From Lachnospiraceae bacterium (GTDB taxonomy: Bacteria; Bacillota; Clostridia; Lachnospirales; Lachnospiraceae): a DNA stretch of 47,079 bases. Position 1 is the stretch's first letter; each line of letters starts with the position of its first letter. Below the pieces are notes generated by a model. That model searched no databases and was not told where the DNA came from. It saw nothing but the letters and a program-made list of their open reading frames with translations. This document shows, in pieces, positions 7,197 through 15,748 of this stretch. The DNA is taken from the NCBI GenBank assembly GCA_021205385.1, contig JAJPXQ010000123.1, positions 1 through 47,079 on the forward strand, given 5' to 3'. The translations under genes and the position numbers were made by a program.

Positions 7197-8135
7197 GTGA
7201 AAAAAGGTGATCTTTTAAAAAGACTCCTTCAGATCATCATCGTACTTTTCGGGATCAGCTTCCTGACCTTCGGCTTAACCTACATCGCGCCCGGTGATCC
7301 GGTGCAGGCCATGTACGCGGCGAGCGGCTCCATCCCCAGCCAGGAGATCATGGATCAGACCAGGGAGGCTCTGGGACTCAACAAGCCTTTCCTGGTGCAG
7401 TATGTGAACTGGCTGACCGGATGTCTGCATGGAGATTTTGGAACCTCTTATGCGTACAACAAGCCGGTGCTGACACTGATGATGTCCAGACTCTGGCCCA
7501 CGCTGAAGCTGGCGCTGTGTTCGCTGGTTCTGATGCTGGTCATCGCGATTCCGCTGGGTATTCTCTCCGCAACGCACCAGGGCGGGCCGATCGATTATTT
7601 TGTCAGAGGCTTCACATTCCTGGGCGTGTCGATGCCGAACTTCTGGGTAGGACTTTTGCTGATGCTTTTGTTCTGCGTGAAGCTGGGATGGCTGCCTGTG
7701 GTATCGACCGGACAAGGATGGACGAAGCTGGTTTTGCCGACTGTGACGCTGGCTTTTGCCATGGCGTCCAAGTACACAAGGCAGGTGCGTACCGCATTTC
7801 TTGAGGAACTGAATCAGGATTATGTGGTGGGTGCGCGCTGCCGCGGCATCAAGGAGAGCACGATTCTCTGGAAGCATGTGCTGCCGAATTCACTGCTTCC
7901 GCTGGTGACGATGCTGGGTCTGTCCATGGGTTCGCTGCTCGGCGGCACGTCGGTCGTGGAGGTGATTTTCTCCTATCCAGGTCTTGGAAATCTGGCGGTG
8001 AGCGCAATCACATCCATGGACTACAATCTGGTGCAGGGGTATGTGCTCTGGATTGCCCTGATCTATATGGTGATCAATCTGGTGGTGGATATCTCCTATG
8101 GATTCCTGGACCCCAGAATGAGAGAAAAGAGGTAG
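7197..8135 (+). CDS. ABC transporter permease, DppB/NikB type
   Basis: A 312-residue inner-membrane permease of the dipeptide/nickel family. It begins with the typical N-terminal helix (LLKRLLQIIIVLFGISFLTF) and an APGDP motif, then ends in the usual DISYGFLDPRMR tail. The EAA-type loop that contacts the ATPase is seen at GARCRGIKESTILWKHVLPN. The GTG at 7197 is chosen because GGAGGAGGG lies 7 bases upstream; an earlier start would run through the palindromes. It is the first gene of a six-gene run with a second permease, a binding protein and two ATPases. Substrate could be peptide, nickel/cobalt or a metal chelate; sequence alone does not decide. Confidence 0.93.
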   Translation: MKKGDLLKRLLQIIIVLFGISFLTFGLTYIAPGDPVQAMYAASGSIPSQEIMDQTREALGLNKPFLVQYVNWLTGCLHGDFGTSYAYNKPVLTLMMSRLWPTLKLALCSLVLMLVIAIPLGILSATHQGGPIDYFVRGFTFLGVSMPNFWVGLLLMLLFCVKLGWLPVVSTGQGWTKLVLPTVTLAFAMASKYTRQVRTAFLEELNQDYVVGARCRGIKESTILWKHVLPNSLLPLVTMLGLSMGSLLGGTSVVEVIFSYPGLGNLAVSAITSMDYNLVQGYVLWIALIYMVINLVVDISYGFLDPRMREKR

Positions 8136-8139
8136 GGCC

Positions 8140-8964
8140 ATGCAAAAGCTGAAAGAATTTGTAAAGAAGAATCCCAGTTTTACCGTATTTGCCCTGCTGG
8201 CGCTGGCAATCGTCCTGATTGCGGTCCTTGCGCCGTTCATCGCGACGCATGATCCCTATGAGGCGGTACTTGCCGACGCAGTGCAGGCGCCAAGCGCGGA
8301 GCACTGGTTTGGAACGGACAAGATGGGACGTGACCTGTTTTCCCGCGTGATCTATGGGGCGAGGACATCCTTGAGCGCCGCGCTGATTCTGGTGGCAATC
8401 ATCGTGGTGGTCGGTACGTTGCTGGGTATCATCGCCGGATACTTTGGCGGGATTGTGGACGCGGTGATCATGCGAATCTCTGACATGATGATCTCTTTCC
8501 CGGGTATGGTGCTCGCCATCGCGGTGGCAGGTATTCTGGGAGCGAATATCCGAAATGCGATTATCGCCATTTCGATTGTGAGCTGGACGAAGTATGCCAG
8601 ACTCTCGCGCAGCCTCGTGCTGAAGATACGGAACCGCGACTACATAGCGGCGGCACAGCTCACTGGTTCGAAGACCGGTTATATTCTGACAAAGCACATG
8701 CTGCCGAACGTGCTGCCCACGATCCTGATCACTGGCGCGACGGATATCGGAAGCATGATGCTGGAGATCGCGGGACTCTCGTTCCTGGGCTTCGGTGCGC
8801 AGTCACCGACGGCGGAGTGGGGCCTGATGCTCAATGAGGGCCGTGCTTATATGACGGCAGCTCCCTGGCTGATGATTTTCCCGGGTCTCGCAATATTTAT
8901 CACTGTTGTTGTATTTAACCTGCTGGGCGACAGCTTAAGAGATGTGCTCGACCCCAGGAGCTAA
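8140..8964 (+). CDS. ABC transporter permease, DppC/NikC type
   Basis: A 274-residue second permease that pairs with the DppB-like subunit just upstream (4-base gap). It has the family features: a cytoplasmic N-terminus, one helix, the HWFGTDKMGRDLFSRVIYGAR motif region, and the EAA loop around AAQLTGSKTGYILTKHMLPN. It ends in GDSLRDVLDPRS, which is characteristic of this subunit. No start ambiguity: ATG 8140 follows AGAGGTAGGG. Confidence 0.94.
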   Translation: MQKLKEFVKKNPSFTVFALLALAIVLIAVLAPFIATHDPYEAVLADAVQAPSAEHWFGTDKMGRDLFSRVIYGARTSLSAALILVAIIVVVGTLLGIIAGYFGGIVDAVIMRISDMMISFPGMVLAIAVAGILGANIRNAIIAISIVSWTKYARLSRSLVLKIRNRDYIAAAQLTGSKTGYILTKHMLPNVLPTILITGATDIGSMMLEIAGLSFLGFGAQSPTAEWGLMLNEGRAYMTAAPWLMIFPGLAIFITVVVFNLLGDSLRDVLDPRS

Positions 8965-8985
8965 AAGAAAGGAAGGATTTTTATT

Positions 8986-10590
8986 ATGAAAGCAAAAAAG
9001 ATTGCGGCGTTGGTATTGACAGCCGCCATGACCCTGTCCCTTGTGGCCTGCGGCGGGAGCAGCTCTGACAGCTCCAGCAGCTCTGACAGCAGTACAAGCA
9101 TGAGCAGTTCGGGCGGAACGACCTTCACTTTTGGCTGCGACTATTTCTCCGAGTACATCGACCCGTCGGTCAATGTAAACTCCGCCTGGTCGCTGGTTCG
9201 TTTTGGCGTCGGCGAGACGCTGTTCGCCTTTGATATCGATGCGATTGCGCAGGAGAACCTCTGCGACGAGGCGACGACAGACGATTATATCACCTGGACG
9301 CTGCACATCCGTGACGGCATCACCTTCTCCAACGGCAAGGAGCTGACGGCCTCCGCGGTTGTCGCCAGCTGGGAGATGATGTATGAGAAGGAAGCGGCGG
9401 GCAGCACGTCTACCCCGTCTCAGTACCTTGCAAATCCGACCTTCACGGCTGATGACGCAAGCGGCACGATTACCGTTGTCTGTGAGGACGTGACGACGAA
9501 CCTGAAGGGTATTCTGGCTTACCCGTACTTCGCGGTTATCGATGTGGATTCCTATGAGGAGGGTGTGGTCGACTCCGTAGTCGGCACCGGTCCCTATGTG
9601 CTGGACAGCTATGTGGAAGCAACATCCAAGACCTTTGTGAAGAATGACAGCTACTGGAACGGTGAGGTTCCTTACGATGGGTACACCGCGATCTATATGA
9701 CTGACAGCACGACCAAGGCGATGGCGATCCAGAGCGGTGATGTGGACGTGGTAGAGAACGTGACAACGGCCAGCGATCTGGAGACTTTGAAGAACGATTC
9801 TGCTTACACGGTGGAGAGCACCGCAGGCGGACGTCTTGCAAATACCTATTTCAACTTCAACGGACAGCTTGCGAACGACACGCTGCGTCAGGCGATTCAG
9901 TACGCGATTGATGATGAGACAATGTGCAATGTAACCGTTGGCGGCATCTACACGGCCGGCTGCTCGGTGCTTCCGTCCTCCATGGACTATGGCTATGACC
10001 AGCTAACAGATCCTTACGAGTATGATCTGGACAAGGCGCAGCAGGTGCTCGACGACGCCGGCATCGTGGATACCGACGGCGACGGTGTGCGTGAGATCGA
10101 CGGTGAGAACATCAACCTCAAGTATTATTCCTTTGAGAGCCGCCAGCTGCAGACCTTTGCAGAGGCTGTGTCCACGGTGCTGAACAGCATCGGCATCGGC
10201 GTGGATTATCAGGTGCTGGATTATGATACGATTCTCGGCCTGCAGACGTCGGGAGATTTCGATATGGTTTCCTCGAACGCCGTGATCGTGCCGACCGGCA
10301 ATCCGGACGCTTTCCTGGGCAACTTCTACAGCGGGAACTCTGACGGCTATGGTTACTACAGCAACGCGGAGTATGACGCGGCTTACGAAGAGATGATCAC
10401 CTCTACGGATGAAGCGCGCAAGGCGGAGCTCTACGTCGAGATGCAGCAGATCCTGATCGACGACGCGGCGACGATCGTACACGGCTACTACAACAGCTCG
10501 ATCACCTACAACAACACTGTGATTCAGGGCGTTGCGATGTATCCGCTGGATTACACCTGGATCACCACGGACTGGGCTCCGGTGGGCTGA
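8986..10590 (+). CDS. Substrate-binding lipoprotein, DppA/NikA (SBP_bac_5) type
   Basis: A 534-residue extracellular lipoprotein that delivers substrate to the permeases just upstream. It has a lipoprotein signal with the lipobox LVAC (Cys22), a Ser-rich linker, and cluster C binding protein motifs (ITFSNGKELTASAVVASWE, GTGPYVLDSY). ATG 8986 follows AAGAAAGGAAGG. The linker is followed by the two-lobed peptide/nickel-type fold. NikA-like and DppA-like members cannot be separated safely by eye; there is no obvious His-rich metal motif in it. Confidence 0.93.
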   Translation: MKAKKIAALVLTAAMTLSLVACGGSSSDSSSSSDSSTSMSSSGGTTFTFGCDYFSEYIDPSVNVNSAWSLVRFGVGETLFAFDIDAIAQENLCDEATTDDYITWTLHIRDGITFSNGKELTASAVVASWEMMYEKEAAGSTSTPSQYLANPTFTADDASGTITVVCEDVTTNLKGILAYPYFAVIDVDSYEEGVVDSVVGTGPYVLDSYVEATSKTFVKNDSYWNGEVPYDGYTAIYMTDSTTKAMAIQSGDVDVVENVTTASDLETLKNDSAYTVESTAGGRLANTYFNFNGQLANDTLRQAIQYAIDDETMCNVTVGGIYTAGCSVLPSSMDYGYDQLTDPYEYDLDKAQQVLDDAGIVDTDGDGVREIDGENINLKYYSFESRQLQTFAEAVSTVLNSIGIGVDYQVLDYDTILGLQTSGDFDMVSSNAVIVPTGNPDAFLGNFYSGNSDGYGYYSNAEYDAAYEEMITSTDEARKAELYVEMQQILIDDAATIVHGYYNSSITYNNTVIQGVAMYPLDYTWITTDWAPVG

Positions 10591-10618
10591 GCAGAGAACA
10601 AGGAGTGAGGGTAGTCCG

Positions 10619-10634
10619 GGGCTTAAAAAAGCCC
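10619..10634 (+). other. Short hairpin between binding protein and ATPase genes
   Basis: GGGCTT (10619-10624) and AAGCCC (10629-10634) form a small stem in the 76-base gap. Such hairpins often stabilise the upstream binding-protein mRNA, giving more binding protein than ATPase. That role is inferred. Confidence 0.45.
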
Positions 10635-10666
10635 TGGCTGCCCGGTAGTATGAAGGAGGAAATCCG

Positions 10667-11455
10667 ATGCTGAGTATACAGGATGTTTCGATTACATACG
10701 GAAAAAATCCGGCTCCCACCGTGGAAGGCGTCAGTCTCGAGATGAAACAGGGCGAGATCGTCAGCATCGTGGGGGAGAGCGGCAGCGGAAAATCAACCGT
10801 GATCCGCGCGGTGCTCGGCTGCCTGCCGGGCGGCGGTTATGTGAGTAAGGGAGACATTCAGTTTGAAGGAAAATCCCTGCTGGGCTATTCGAAAGAGGAG
10901 TGGAGACAGCTTCGCGGGACGGAGATTTCCATGATTTTCCAGGATTCCGGTGCGATGATCAATCCGATCCGCCGTATCGGCGCCCAGTATGTGGAATACA
11001 TTCGGACCCATGAGAAGATGTCGAAGAAGGATGCCTGGGACAAGGGTGTGGAGATGCTGGAAAAGATGCGTCTGCCGAGCGGGGACAACATCATGCGCAG
11101 CTATCCCTTCCAGCTTTCCGGCGGCATGCGCCAGCGTGTCGGCATCGCGATGGCGATGACTTTTCAGCCGAAGCTTCTGCTGGGCGACGAGCCGACGAGT
11201 GCGCTGGATGTGACGACGCAGGCGCAGATCGTGCGGCAGATGATGGAGCTGCGCGACCAGTACAACACCAGTATTATTGTAGTGACGCACAATATCGGTG
11301 TGGCCGCTTATATGGCGGACAAGATTATTGTCATGAAGAATGGCCGTGTGGTGGATGCGGGAGACCGGGAACAGATCCTGCATCATCCGTCGGACGCTTA
11401 TACAAAGAACCTGCTTGAGAGTGTTCCCGCGATGGGAGGTTATCGATTTGTCTGA
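10667..11455 (+). CDS. ABC transporter ATPase, DppD/NikD type
   Basis: A 262-residue cytoplasmic ATPase. Walker A is GESGSGKST, the Q-loop is in MIFQDSGAMINP, the signature is LSGGMRQRV and Walker B is LLLGDEPTSALD. ATG 10667 follows GAAGGAGG. It is shorter than DppD (about 320 residues) because the C-terminal oligopeptide/dipeptide extension with its Cys cluster is missing. The end overlaps the next ATPase gene by 8 bases, pointing to coupled translation of the two different subunits. Confidence 0.94.
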   Translation: MLSIQDVSITYGKNPAPTVEGVSLEMKQGEIVSIVGESGSGKSTVIRAVLGCLPGGGYVSKGDIQFEGKSLLGYSKEEWRQLRGTEISMIFQDSGAMINPIRRIGAQYVEYIRTHEKMSKKDAWDKGVEMLEKMRLPSGDNIMRSYPFQLSGGMRQRVGIAMAMTFQPKLLLGDEPTSALDVTTQAQIVRQMMELRDQYNTSIIVVTHNIGVAAYMADKIIVMKNGRVVDAGDREQILHHPSDAYTKNLLESVPAMGGYRFV

Positions 11456-12410
11456 GTTAATATTGGAAGCAAAGCATGTGACAAAAAAATACCCGGCTTC
11501 CGGAGGACGGACTCTGATCGCCAACAATGACATCAACCTGAGCATTTACAAGGGCAGGACGCTGGGTATCGTGGGAGAGAGCGGCTGCGGCAAGAGTACT
11601 TTCATGCGCATGGCGATTTCCCTGGAGGCGCCGACGGAGGGCGAGATTCTCTTTCACGGAAAGAGCATTCTCGGCCTGAAGGGAGAGGCGCTGCGGCAGC
11701 ACAGGCAGAACATCCAGATGGTGTTCCAGGATCCGACGGCGGCCTTCAATCCGAAGATGAAGATCATGGATATTATCTGCGAGCCGCTGCTGAACTTTAA
11801 CCGTATTAAGAAGAGTGAAAAGGAAGAGGTGGCACGGAAATATCTGGGGCTCGTGGAGCTGCCCGGAGATTTCGCGACGCGCTACCCCCACAATATGAGC
11901 GGCGGCCAGAGACAGCGTGTCGGTATCGCGCGCGCCCTGACGCTGGAGCCGGAGATCATTCTCTGCGACGAGGCGACGAGCGCTCTCGACGTGTCCGTGC
12001 AGAAGAATATTATTGAGCTGCTTGTAAAGCTTCAGAAGGAAAAGGATATTGCGTTTGGCTTTATCTGCCATGATATGGCGCTGGTGCAGTCCTTCGCGCA
12101 TCAGGTGGCGGTCATGTATCTGGGAAATATTGTCGAGGTCCTGCCGGGGAGCAGCGTCGCGGAGGATTCGAAACATCCCTACACGCAGGCGCTGATCGGT
12201 TCGATTTTTGATCTGAATATGGATTTCTCGAAGCCGATCGAGAGCATCGACAGCGAGGCTCCGAGCCCGCTCGATGTGCCGGTGGGCTGCCCCTTCCAGA
12301 ACCGCTGCGACCGCTGTATGGAGATCTGTAAAAAGGAACGTCCGACGCTGAAAAATGTGGCGGAGAATCATCAGGTGGCGTGCCACCTTTATCAGGAGGT
12401 AGAAGGATGA
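11448..12410 (+). CDS. ABC transporter ATPase, DppF/NikE/OppF type
   Basis: A 320-residue second ATPase, cytoplasmic. Walker A is GESGCGKST, the signature is MSGGQRQRV and Walker B is IILCDEATSALD. The C-terminal oligopeptide-transporter extension is present with its cysteines (CPFQNRCDRCMEICKKERP). A TTG start at 11448 is chosen because GGGAGG lies 8 bases before it and the fold begins at once (LSELILEAKHVTKKY); an ATG further upstream would overlap the previous gene by over 100 bases. It completes an ABC importer of the Dpp/Nik class with the four genes before it. Confidence 0.93.
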   Translation: MSELILEAKHVTKKYPASGGRTLIANNDINLSIYKGRTLGIVGESGCGKSTFMRMAISLEAPTEGEILFHGKSILGLKGEALRQHRQNIQMVFQDPTAAFNPKMKIMDIICEPLLNFNRIKKSEKEEVARKYLGLVELPGDFATRYPHNMSGGQRQRVGIARALTLEPEIILCDEATSALDVSVQKNIIELLVKLQKEKDIAFGFICHDMALVQSFAHQVAVMYLGNIVEVLPGSSVAEDSKHPYTQALIGSIFDLNMDFSKPIESIDSEAPSPLDVPVGCPFQNRCDRCMEICKKERPTLKNVAENHQVACHLYQEVEG

Positions 12411-13645
12411 AAAAATTTTTGAGTCTGCTTCTGGTGTGCGCGCTCGCACTGTCCCTCGCGGCCTGCGGCGGTTCTGCATCCACACAGGAGACTTCTGACG
12501 GAGATGTGAAATATAAGATCGGCGTGGAGGTTTATAGTCAGACAGACCCGGAGATGAGCATGTTTTTCAGTTACTATCGGGACTATATTGCGGAGAGCTT
12601 CCCGGTGGAGTTTATCATGTCCGATGATCTGAATTCGATTGAGGACAGCCTCGCGTTTATCGAAGAGGCGAAGGCGGAGGGTGCTTCCGGGATTATCAGC
12701 TTCTATGGGCTGGATCTGGAAACGGAGGTTGCAGCCTGCGCGGAAAATGAGATGTACTATGTACTTGGCTCTTCCTCCATCAGCGATGAGGAGTTTGACG
12801 CTGTGAAGGATGATCCCTGGTTTCTGGGCGTCATCGGGCCGGACAGCGAGGAGGAGTTCAATGCCGGAAAAGGAATGGCGGAGGATTTCATCGCGGACGG
12901 CGCGCTCAGCTTCCTGATTGTCAGCGGCGGTGCGGGCGATGCCGGAAACTATATGCATTATACCCGTGTGGAAGGAATGCTGACAGCGCTTCAGGATGAG
13001 CTGGGGCTCAGCTATGATGACGCGATTGAAAATCTTGCACAGGCAACGGAACTGACCACGGTTGAGACCGGGCGCGATGATGTATCGATTGTAATCTCTC
13101 CCGGATACGTACAGATGGATGAGGGCCTTGACAATCTGTTTGCCGCTCTTGATATGGGGCAATACGACGCGCTGCTTTCCGCGGTGGGTCTGAGCAGTGT
13201 GTTTGACGACCTGAAGGAAGACATTGAGAAAGACACGCCTCTTATGGAGATTGGCGTCGTGGACTGCTTCTCTCAGGAGAATTATGACGCTTACTATGAT
13301 ATCGCGGCGAACGGATATGGCATGCTGCACTATATCAAGGGAAAATATGCATCGATGGTAGCTCCGGCATTCGTAGCGATGTTCAATGCCCTGGAGGGTG
13401 ACGCTGATCTGGTCAATCCGGACGGCGAAGCGTTCCGGCTGTATCAGAGCTACTGGACGGCAGCGTCCGATGAGGAGTATGCGGAGCTGTTCGGTTACAC
13501 GCAGAGTATCTATGAGAATGCATACAGTGCAGCGGATCTGATGAGCGTGATTCGAGCCTATAATCCGGATGCAACTTATGAAGCTTTTGCTGAGCTGGCC
13601 GAGAGCAGCGACATCGAGTCGGTGCGGGCGAGACTTGCCGAGTGA
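12407..13645 (+). CDS. Second substrate-binding lipoprotein, periplasmic-binding type I fold
   Basis: A 412-residue lipoprotein with a signal peptide and lipobox SLAAC (Cys20). The mature part looks like a type I periplasmic-binding (sugar/BMP-like) fold: a KIGVEVYSQTDPEM start, a helix with AKAEGASGIISFYG and strands such as ADGALSFLIVSGGAGD. This fold is unrelated to the DppA-like binding protein of the same operon, and no matching sugar-type permease is present. ATG 12407 overlaps the preceding stop as ATGA, with GGAGG 7 bases upstream. It may be a second receptor, a sensor or a scavenging protein for the same ligand. Specific ligand unknown. Confidence 0.8.
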   Translation: MKKFLSLLLVCALALSLAACGGSASTQETSDGDVKYKIGVEVYSQTDPEMSMFFSYYRDYIAESFPVEFIMSDDLNSIEDSLAFIEEAKAEGASGIISFYGLDLETEVAACAENEMYYVLGSSSISDEEFDAVKDDPWFLGVIGPDSEEEFNAGKGMAEDFIADGALSFLIVSGGAGDAGNYMHYTRVEGMLTALQDELGLSYDDAIENLAQATELTTVETGRDDVSIVISPGYVQMDEGLDNLFAALDMGQYDALLSAVGLSSVFDDLKEDIEKDTPLMEIGVVDCFSQENYDAYYDIAANGYGMLHYIKGKYASMVAPAFVAMFNALEGDADLVNPDGEAFRLYQSYWTAASDEEYAELFGYTQSIYENAYSAADLMSVIRAYNPDATYEAFAELAESSDIESVRARLAE

Positions 13646-13656
13646 TAGAGAACGAT

Positions 13657-14661
13657 ATGAGATTACAGAACATCGAAGTGAGCGCGGGTGAAAAGAAATT
13701 CGGTTATCTGAAAGTGCCGGGTACTCCATATGAAATCCCCGTGACCGTGATCTGCGGCGCAGAAGAAGGCGAGACTGTACTGATTACTGCTGGTATTCAC
13801 AATGCGGAGTACGTCGGTATCCAGGCGGCCATAGAGCTGCAGAACGAGCTTCAGCCGGAGGATATACAGGGAACGCTCGTGATTGTGCCGCTGGTGAACG
13901 TGAGCGGCTTTCAGAGGAGAACCATGAGCGTTGTCTGGGAGGATAATAAGAACCTGAACCGGGAATTTCCCGGCGATGCGAACGGGTCGACGGCTTCACG
14001 CTTCTGCTATATGATTGAGAAAGATCTGCTGTCCATCGCGGACTACTATATCGATCTTCACAGCGGTGATGGCTATGAGAAGCTGGATTCCTACACATAT
14101 TATGTAGGACCGGTAGAACCGGCAGTGCGGGAGAAATCCTTTGAGATGGCCTGCCGCGTATCTACCGGCTATCTGGTGGAGTCTCAGAGCACCTCGGGCG
14201 GTGCGTATAATTATGCCGCTTCACTTGGCATTCCGAGCATCCTTATGGAGCGCGGCGGTTGCGGACTGTGGAGCCGTCATGAGGTCGATCAGGATAAGGA
14301 GGACGTGCGGCGGATCCTGGCTTATCTCCACATCCTGAAGGGCGGGGATGGATCTCATCCGGAGGAGAAGCATCTGATCTTCCGCGAGGCCGTCTATGAG
14401 AATGCGCCGCTGCACGGCTGCTGGTATCCTTCCTTTCACATCGGGGATTTCTTCAAGGAGGGCGAGCTGCTCGGGGAGATCCGGGATTACTTTGGAAAAA
14501 CGCTGCATCAGTGTTACGCGAAGGCGGACGGTATGATTCTCTATCAGACCGGAAGTCTCTCCGTGGTGCAGGATGGTCCGATGGTGGCCTACGGCGTGAT
14601 GCCGGAAGAGGGACATCAGTATTGCGACGAGTGTGAGGGACATACGCATCATCACGAATAA
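13657..14661 (+). CDS. Succinylglutamate desuccinylase/aspartoacylase-like M14 zinc hydrolase
   Basis: A roughly 334-residue zinc hydrolase of the AstE/aspartoacylase branch of peptidase family M14. Zinc ligands are visible as HNAE near residue 50 and His in DLHSGD near residue 135; LMERGG is a likely catalytic segment. Such enzymes remove acyl groups from N-acyl amino acids. The last 15 residues are unusual, with YCDEC and HTHHHE, a potential metal site. Translation may begin at a GTG at 13642 that overlaps the previous stop, or at ATG 13657. It is the last gene of the ABC operon, so it probably processes the imported compound in the cytoplasm: an N-acyl amino acid, peptide or opine/metallophore-like molecule. 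Confidence 0.83.
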   Translation: MRLQNIEVSAGEKKFGYLKVPGTPYEIPVTVICGAEEGETVLITAGIHNAEYVGIQAAIELQNELQPEDIQGTLVIVPLVNVSGFQRRTMSVVWEDNKNLNREFPGDANGSTASRFCYMIEKDLLSIADYYIDLHSGDGYEKLDSYTYYVGPVEPAVREKSFEMACRVSTGYLVESQSTSGGAYNYAASLGIPSILMERGGCGLWSRHEVDQDKEDVRRILAYLHILKGGDGSHPEEKHLIFREAVYENAPLHGCWYPSFHIGDFFKEGELLGEIRDYFGKTLHQCYAKADGMILYQTGSLSVVQDGPMVAYGVMPEEGHQYCDECEGHTHHHE

Positions 14662-14677
14662 GAATTTTAAGTAAAGA

Positions 14678-14721
14678 ACAGCCGCTCTGCAGATGATTGA
14701 CACTGCAGAGCGGCTGTTTTT
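14678..14721. terminator. Bidirectional terminator between convergent operons
   Basis: A perfect 15-bp stem (14678-14692 with 14703-14717) with a 10-base loop is followed by a T-run on the plus strand. On the minus strand the same stem is followed by TTCTTTACTT. It separates the ABC operon from the etf operon. Confidence 0.9.
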
Positions 14722-14736
14722 GCTCTTCAAAAATAT

Positions 14737-15729
14737 TTACATTTTCTTCGCCCGGATGGCTTCCGCGAATGCGGGCACGACCTCGAAGAGATCTCCCACA
14801 ATGCCGTAGTCGGCCACGGAGAAGATCGGGGCATCGGGATCCTTGTTGATCGCGATGATTGTGTCTGAACCGCTCATGCCGGCCAGGTGCTGGATGGCGC
14901 CGGAGATACCGCAGGCGACGTAGATCTTCGGCGCTACGGTCTTGCCGGTCTGTCCGACCTGATGTGCGTGCGGAATCCAGCCCGCATCGACAGCAGCGCG
15001 GGAGGCTCCGACTACACCGCCCATGGCGTCCGCCAGATCACGAATATAGGAGAAATTTTCCGCGCAGCCCAAGCCGCGTCCGCCGGAAACAATGATATCA
15101 GCCTCTTCGAGGTGGACCGCTTCAGCCACCTCCTTCACCCGCTCCAGCAGGTGAACGCGAATCTTGTCAGGATCAATGTGAATGTCCTCGCGTATGATCT
15201 CGCCGCTGCGGCTGTCGTCAGCCGGCGCTTTTTTGAAAACGCCGGGGCGGACTGTGGACATCTGCGGACGATGATCCGGGCAGGAGATCGTGGCCATCAG
15301 GTTTCCGCCAAAGGCGGGACGTGTGGAGGCCAGGAGGCCGTTTTCATCAATATCCAGACCGGTGCAGTCCGCGGTGAGACCGGTGTGCAGCGAGCAGGCT
15401 ACCCGGGGAGCCACGTCGCGACCGTTGTTCGTCGCTCCGTAGAGAACGATAAACGGAGCATATTTCCGGATCAGCGTCTCCATGGCATAGGACTGTGCGT
15501 CGGTGTTGTAGGTGTCATATTCATCGCCTTCCACCAGCAGCACCTGATCTGCGCCGTAGGAGATGGCTTTCTGAGCGACAAACTCTGCGTTCTTGCCAAG
15601 GACTACAGCGACCAGCTTCGATCCCAGCTTATCCGCCATGGCGCGGCCCGGACTCAGCAGCTCGTAGCCAACGTTCTTTGCTGTACCGTTTTCTGTCTCT
15701 ATATAAACCCAAAGATCTTTATTTTCCAT
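14737..15729 (-). CDS. etfA: Electron transfer flavoprotein alpha subunit
   Basis: A 330-residue FAD-binding EtfA. The C-terminal FAD domain is clear ([20 protein letters not shown], then [18 protein letters not shown] and [16 protein letters not shown]). It forms a heterodimer with EtfB and moves electrons between the acyl-CoA dehydrogenase and other carriers. In anaerobic Clostridia such pairs usually act as electron-bifurcating Bcd/EtfAB complexes that reduce crotonyl-CoA and ferredoxin together. It lies 19 bases behind the dehydrogenase-EtfB fusion gene with an AGGAGG site. Length is normal for the family. Confidence 0.96.
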   Translation of the reverse strand: MENKDLWVYIETENGTAKNVGYELLSPGRAMADKLGSKLVAVVLGKNAEFVAQKAISYGADQVLLVEGDEYDTYNTDAQSYAMETLIRKYAPFIVLYGATNNGRDVAPRVACSLHTGLTADCTGLDIDENGLLASTRPAFGGNLMATISCPDHRPQMSTVRPGVFKKAPADDSRSGEIIREDIHIDPDKIRVHLLERVKEVAEAVHLEEADIIVSGGRGLGCAENFSYIRDLADAMGGVVGASRAAVDAGWIPHAHQVGQTGKTVAPKIYVACGISGAIQHLAGMSGSDTIIAINKDPDAPIFSVADYGIVGDLFEVVPAFAEAIRAKKM

Positions 15730-15748
15730 GGTATGTTACCTCCTAATC

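Noticed and set aside
12392-13729. Minus-strand frame of 445 codons across the second lipoprotein gene
   Set aside because: It opposes a lipoprotein with a clear signal, lipobox and ribosome site; no motif supports the reverse frame.
7197-14661. Calling the ABC operon nikABCDE
   Set aside because: Permease and ATPase sequences do not separate nickel from dipeptide transporters, and the binding protein has no visible metal motif, so only the class is given.
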